Positions 60,587 to 64,000 of a stretch of DNA of 64,000 bases are shown here, one piece after another; position 1 is the first letter of the stretch, and each line of letters starts with the position of its first letter. The position numbers and the translations under genes are program-made. The notes under the pieces are model-generated. The model worked only from the letters and a program-made list of their open reading frames with translations. It had not been told where the DNA came from and did no database searches. The DNA is from Macrosoma leucophasiata (lineage: Eukaryota; Arthropoda; Insecta; Lepidoptera; Hedylidae), in the NCBI GenBank assembly GCA_036365455.1, contig JAWQUS010000023.1, forward strand, positions 4,340,001-4,404,000, written 5' to 3'.

Positions 60587-61669
60587 ATGGACATTTACAT
60601 ACAGATAGATTTTAGTGCCCAGTTATTGTTAGATAGGTTAATGTTATTAGAAGATGCGATGACATTTGCCCAATTAGGTGTCATGCATCCTAGTATAATA
60701 AGGCCACAAGACCTTATTTTAGAGTTATTAGCAATCAAAGATAGGATTCCGTTAACGTTAGTTTCTGATATAACAATTAGCAATATACATAAAATAGAAA
60801 AATCGATTGATGTGAAAACATATAGTACAGAACACATGTTAACATTTATTCTAGAAATCCCATCCATAGAACCATACGTTTATGATTTATTACACCTTTA
60901 TTCCATCCCTGATAAATCAAATATTGCCATAGTTCCAAAAACCAAATTCCTCATACTTGGTAATGAAGAGTATACTTACCAGAAAGAAAAATGCCGCAAG
61001 ATCACCGAAGACACTCACCTCTGCAAACACCTGGAAACAAAAAGCATGCAAGAGTCCGAAGACTGCATAATACAACTTATTCAACATCAAAAACCAAATT
61101 GTACTCACGCGAAGATCGACGTCGGTGATGGAAAAATTTAGAAAATCTCAGAAAACAGCTGGCTTCTCATGTCAATCACAAAGCAAATAGTGAAGATCAA
61201 ATGCGGACCCAAAACAGAATATAAAACTCTGTCGTCAGTCAACATCATCGCACTCACAGATGAATGCCAAGGCACATACAAGAATTTCACCCTAAAATCC
61301 CACAAGGAGCAGCTGCTTATAGAAGATGTCATCCTACTACCAGAAGAAACCTACCCAATTCCAGAAGAAGATATTAAATTTGAAATCAAACTACAAGATG
61401 TTCATCTAGACAATATAAATGAGCTGATCAGCAGGGCACAGAATATTCAAGAAGACACATACGACTGGCCCATTCTCATGGCAACACCTAGCTGTTCTTC
61501 AGTTGTCCTGTACATCCTGGTGATAGTCTTCGCAGGATTCAAAATACACAAATGCAGAAGATCTGAAACCGATTGTATTCATGACGCAACATCCGGCAAT
61601 CCCCCAGATGCCATCGGAAGCTGTGGGATACGCTTCCGTCCTAAGGAGGGAGGAGTTACGGAGGCATAA
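60587..61669 (+). pseudogene. Errantivirus env, C-terminal (transmembrane-subunit) part with one in-frame stop
   Basis: One reading frame from the ATG at 60587 to the stop near 61669, broken only by a TAG at 61139-61141. It resembles the C-terminal ectodomain of insect errantivirus Env proteins, which are related to the baculovirus F fusion protein: the N-terminal part has a helical LLEDAMTFAQLGVMHPSII segment, and a hydrophobic span near 61480-61540 looks like the membrane anchor, followed by a short tail. The signal peptide, surface subunit and furin-type cleavage region of a full Env are missing. As it stands it cannot give a working envelope protein. The C-terminal end runs into the 3' LTR. 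Confidence 0.82.
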
Positions 61670-61868
61670 CCTTCGTTCCAGCTGACGTTGCACCGCTGAC
61701 ACCGTGAGGTGCCGGGAAGTTTGCAGCGTCGGGTTTCACGCATTGTTTTACAGTATTATAATAAAATCAATCTGTTTCTGATATTAAAGCAATTAACATC
61801 TCTCTTTATAATTTTGTAATAAAACATTGGTTTTTAAAAACCCTAATTCCGCTAGCTAGAACATAACT
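61654..61868 (+). repeat. Errantivirus 3' LTR
   Basis: 215 bp, from 'agttacggaggcataacc' to 'gctagctagaacataact'. Contains an AATAAA-like signal ('gtaataaaac'). Slightly diverged from the 5' LTR, so the insertion is not brand new. Confidence 0.9.
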
Positions 61869-61872
61869 ACCT

Positions 61873-63263
61873 TCTTGCTTATTTCTGACACATACTTAAT
61901 ACCTTGAGACCACTTAATAACGAAGCAAGGTCCTTTAATATGATTTCACGGCTCGGATGGGTCCAGTTTATTGACCATAACTTATTTTTTTAATCTGTTA
62001 TAGACATTAATCCTCGAGGAATTATGTCATAAAGCAAAATGCTGTAACTTCAATAACATGAGCTTTGTTTTTGTTTGCTACTCAAAAATTATATCTTCTT
62101 CCAAATTGCGGCAAATATCGCGTCATTTTATTATGAGACAAAGAAGGAACAAAAACTACAAGGGTGTAAGTTAAATTTAAGAATCGGTTTATGACACCTT
62201 AATAACTATCAAAGAGACAACAACTTAGGTTTCAGAAAATTTGACAGCAATGACAACGACAATAGCAATGTCGATAGGCGGTCGCACCCCAGGTGGTAAT
62301 GTGCGGCTCTGTAATTTCCGGCACAGAGACATAACACCTTAGACACAGACACTATCATTTAGCGGCATGTATATTAGTTAAAATAGGTAATGCGGTGGTG
62401 TCTACGCACTCGAGTCGCACACTGGAACTCTACCACCAGTGAAACAGGTACCGAATAGTAGTACTATGAAATCGTGGTTCTTAAACGGCTGTTTACAATA
62501 ACTTAGGCTAAGTATAGAGTTAACTGTACGAACTAGTTTATACGGTAAAAAATTCTTCCGGGTTCATTATTAATACATACAACCCAAACTTATAAAAGCG
62601 TGTTTAAAAAAAGAAGTGCCCTACGCTTTGTTTGGCTTGTTTTAGTTGTACTTGGCACGTGCACTATCGTGCCCCCAGATTATAACTTTTTAAACCCTTT
62701 CATAATTCAATTTTGAATTATGTAGGTACTTTGTAATTGCCCATGTTTTATTGATTTTATTATTAAATACTTACTGATTATCAGTAATTATTGTTTTTAC
62801 GATTAACAATTATTCATGTGTTGACTTATAAAAGATCTGTTAAATAAATGCCCGTGACACCAAAATTGATTTTAGGCGTAAATCAAATTTCAGACTTATT
62901 TACAATTTAAAAATGGCCGTGTGTTTAAAAACAGATATATTCTAAAGATTACAATCAAGTATCGACTGCCTTGCTCATCACTTGCCTGCATGAATATTTA
63001 TAACTAGCTGACCCGGCAAACTTCGTATTGCCTCACAATAGAGATTCCCGTGGGAATGAGTGATTTTTCCCGCAGTAAAAAGTAGCCTAAATGTTGGTCA
63101 GGCTTAGTATCTATACACTACAAAAAGTTTCATTCGAATCCGTCCTGTATCTTCGGAGATTAGCCTGGACAAAGGGACAAACAAACAGACAAAACATTTA
63201 AAAATCATTTTAAAGTGTTCTAATACTATTTTAATATTGCCCCCAATTGGTTTTTCGTAAATA
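61873..63263. other. Intergenic with repeat fragments
   Basis: At about 62285-62445 there is a mosaic of a plus family A middle and a minus family A head. At about 63003-63190 there is a common lepidopteran repeat ('agctgacccggcaaacttcg'). The rest is AT-rich without recognisable genes. Confidence 0.55.
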
Positions 63264-64000
63264 TTAGGTTGGGGAAAAAGTCTTTTCGCATTATAGTATG
63301 TATGAACTTGTAATAAAATCTCTTTGGCTTTAGTATTTGTATCTGGCTGGTTTTGGTATCATTGAAAGTTAAAATTTTAAAGAACATAATTCCAAATTCA
63401 AATTAGGCTAATGTGTGATTTTTATTTGTTTTTCGTACTGTCAAGATGAGTGAATGTAATGAAGAAATTCGATACATTTTAAAATTTTACTACAAAAAAG
63501 GTAAAAATGCAACGCAAGCCGCGAAAAAAATTTGCGATGTTTATGGACCTAGTGCAGTGTCTGTGAGAGTAGCAGATATTTGGTATAAGCGTTTTCAATC
63601 CGGAAATTTTGATGTCAAAGATGCACTTCGCTCTGGTCGCCCTATTACGGATAAAATGGATGCCATTTTTGAAAAAGTAGAGCAAGATCGACATATCTGT
63701 AGTTACGACGTAGCTGAAGAACTGAGAATTGATCACAAAACAGTTTTGGCGCATTTGAAAAAAGCTGGGTACAAAAAAAAGCTCGATATTTGGGTACCTC
63801 ACGAGCTCACTGAAAGAAACCTAATGAACCGTGTACTCATTTGTGATTATTTATTACGACGTAATGAAACCGAATCATTTTTGAAGAAGCTGTTAACTGG
63901 TGATGAAAAGTGGATCACGTACGACAAGAACGTGCGAAAAAGGTCGTGGTCAAAGGCCGGTCAGGCTTCACAGACTGTGGCGAAACCCGGGTTAACTCGC
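63264..64000 (+). mobile_element. mariner transposon, left part, continues past the edge
   Basis: The end 'ttaggttggggaaaaagtct' follows a TA (62-63 of that line, 63262-63263). Sequence is very close to the truncated copy at 37306, but without its frameshifts. Confidence 0.88.
63446..64000 (+). CDS. mariner transposase, N-terminal 185 codons, open to the edge
   Basis: The ATG at 63446 (MSECNEEIRYILKFYYKKG) opens a frame with no stop to position 64000. It covers the N-terminal helix-turn-helix DNA-binding region, the linker (HKTVLAHLKKAGYKKKLDIW, VPHELTERNLMNR) and the first catalytic Asp in TGDEKWITYD. The second and third catalytic residues lie beyond the window. Family length is about 345 residues, so just over half is visible. 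This is the only transposase frame in the window without a visible defect. Confidence 0.88.
   Translation, partial: MSECNEEIRYILKFYYKKGKNATQAAKKICDVYGPSAVSVRVADIWYKRFQSGNFDVKDALRSGRPITDKMDAIFEKVEQDRHICSYDVAEELRIDHKTVLAHLKKAGYKKKLDIWVPHELTERNLMNRVLICDYLLRRNETESFLKKLLTGDEKWITYDKNVRKRSWSKAGQASQTVAKPGLTR

Larger units (their letters stand above)
60126..61868 (+). mobile_element. Errantivirus (insect endogenous retrovirus, Gypsy group), gag-pol deleted
   Basis: Two LTRs that start AGTTA and end AACT, 5' at 60126-60522 (enlarged by an insertion) and 3' at 61654-61868 (215 bp). Flanked by the 4-bp duplication ACCT (60122-60125 and 61869-61872). A primer-binding site follows the 5' LTR, and a purine tract (61643-61653) precedes the 3' LTR. 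Only part of env lies between, so gag, protease, reverse transcriptase and integrase are absent. AGT...ACT ends and this primer site are usual for errantiviruses. It is incapable of replicating itself. Confidence 0.9.

Noticed and set aside
60587..61669. Host membrane-protein gene
   Set aside because: It lies between two LTRs with a primer-binding site and matches errantivirus Env, and it has an in-frame stop.

Overview
This is nuclear DNA from an insect, almost certainly a lepidopteran. It holds two multi-exon genes with long AT-rich introns, GT-AG splice sites, and a dense load of Jockey, RTE, Penelope, mariner, hAT-MITE and SINE-type repeats of the kind common in moths and butterflies. There are no operons, CRISPR arrays or bacterial features. 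The species cannot be fixed from the sequence alone.

Two host genes stand head to head. On the minus strand, 15067 down to 1345, is the 5' part (seven exons, 449 codons) of a TMEM214 homologue; its C-terminal, membrane-spanning part lies beyond the left edge. On the plus strand, 17125-42333, is a complete fem-1 homologue: 14 exons that join in phase to 653 residues, with N-terminal ankyrin repeats, a middle helical/TPR-like region, C-terminal ankyrin repeats and a C-terminal BC-box-like segment. The two start codons are about 2.06 kb apart, and both promoters must lie between them.

The most unusual thing here is the fem-1 locus. Three of its exons (5, 7 and 13) are followed by tandem copies of part of themselves. 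The exon 7 array has a 138-bp period, which is a multiple of three, and is open in the coding frame through five near-identical copies. Each of the first four copies keeps its own splice donor, so alternative donor use would change the protein in 46-residue steps.

The introns and the 21.7 kb downstream of fem-1 consist mostly of mobile elements. I recognise: a 5.3-kb Jockey-clade LINE with target-site duplication; a 5'-truncated RTE LINE and several RTE 3' tails; an almost full-length mariner, a truncated one, and a third whose transposase frame is open to the right edge; three copies of one hAT-type MITE, each with an exact 8-bp duplication, and a separate hAT element; several other MITEs; Penelope-like fragments, two of them associated with strong palindromes; a tRNA-derived SINE with A and B boxes (family B); a second SINE-like family with a tRNA-Tyr-like core between inverted arms (family C); about twenty copies of a ~290-bp A-tailed repeat (family A); and a small errantivirus (LTR, primer-binding site, env remnant, LTR, 4-bp duplication) that has lost gag and pol. 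At 54.4-54.9 kb there is a 15-bp minisatellite whose every unit is a hairpin.

The family letters A-G are labels used only in this annotation. Exon boundaries were read by eye from splice consensus, phase and remembered family similarity; no alignment was run.
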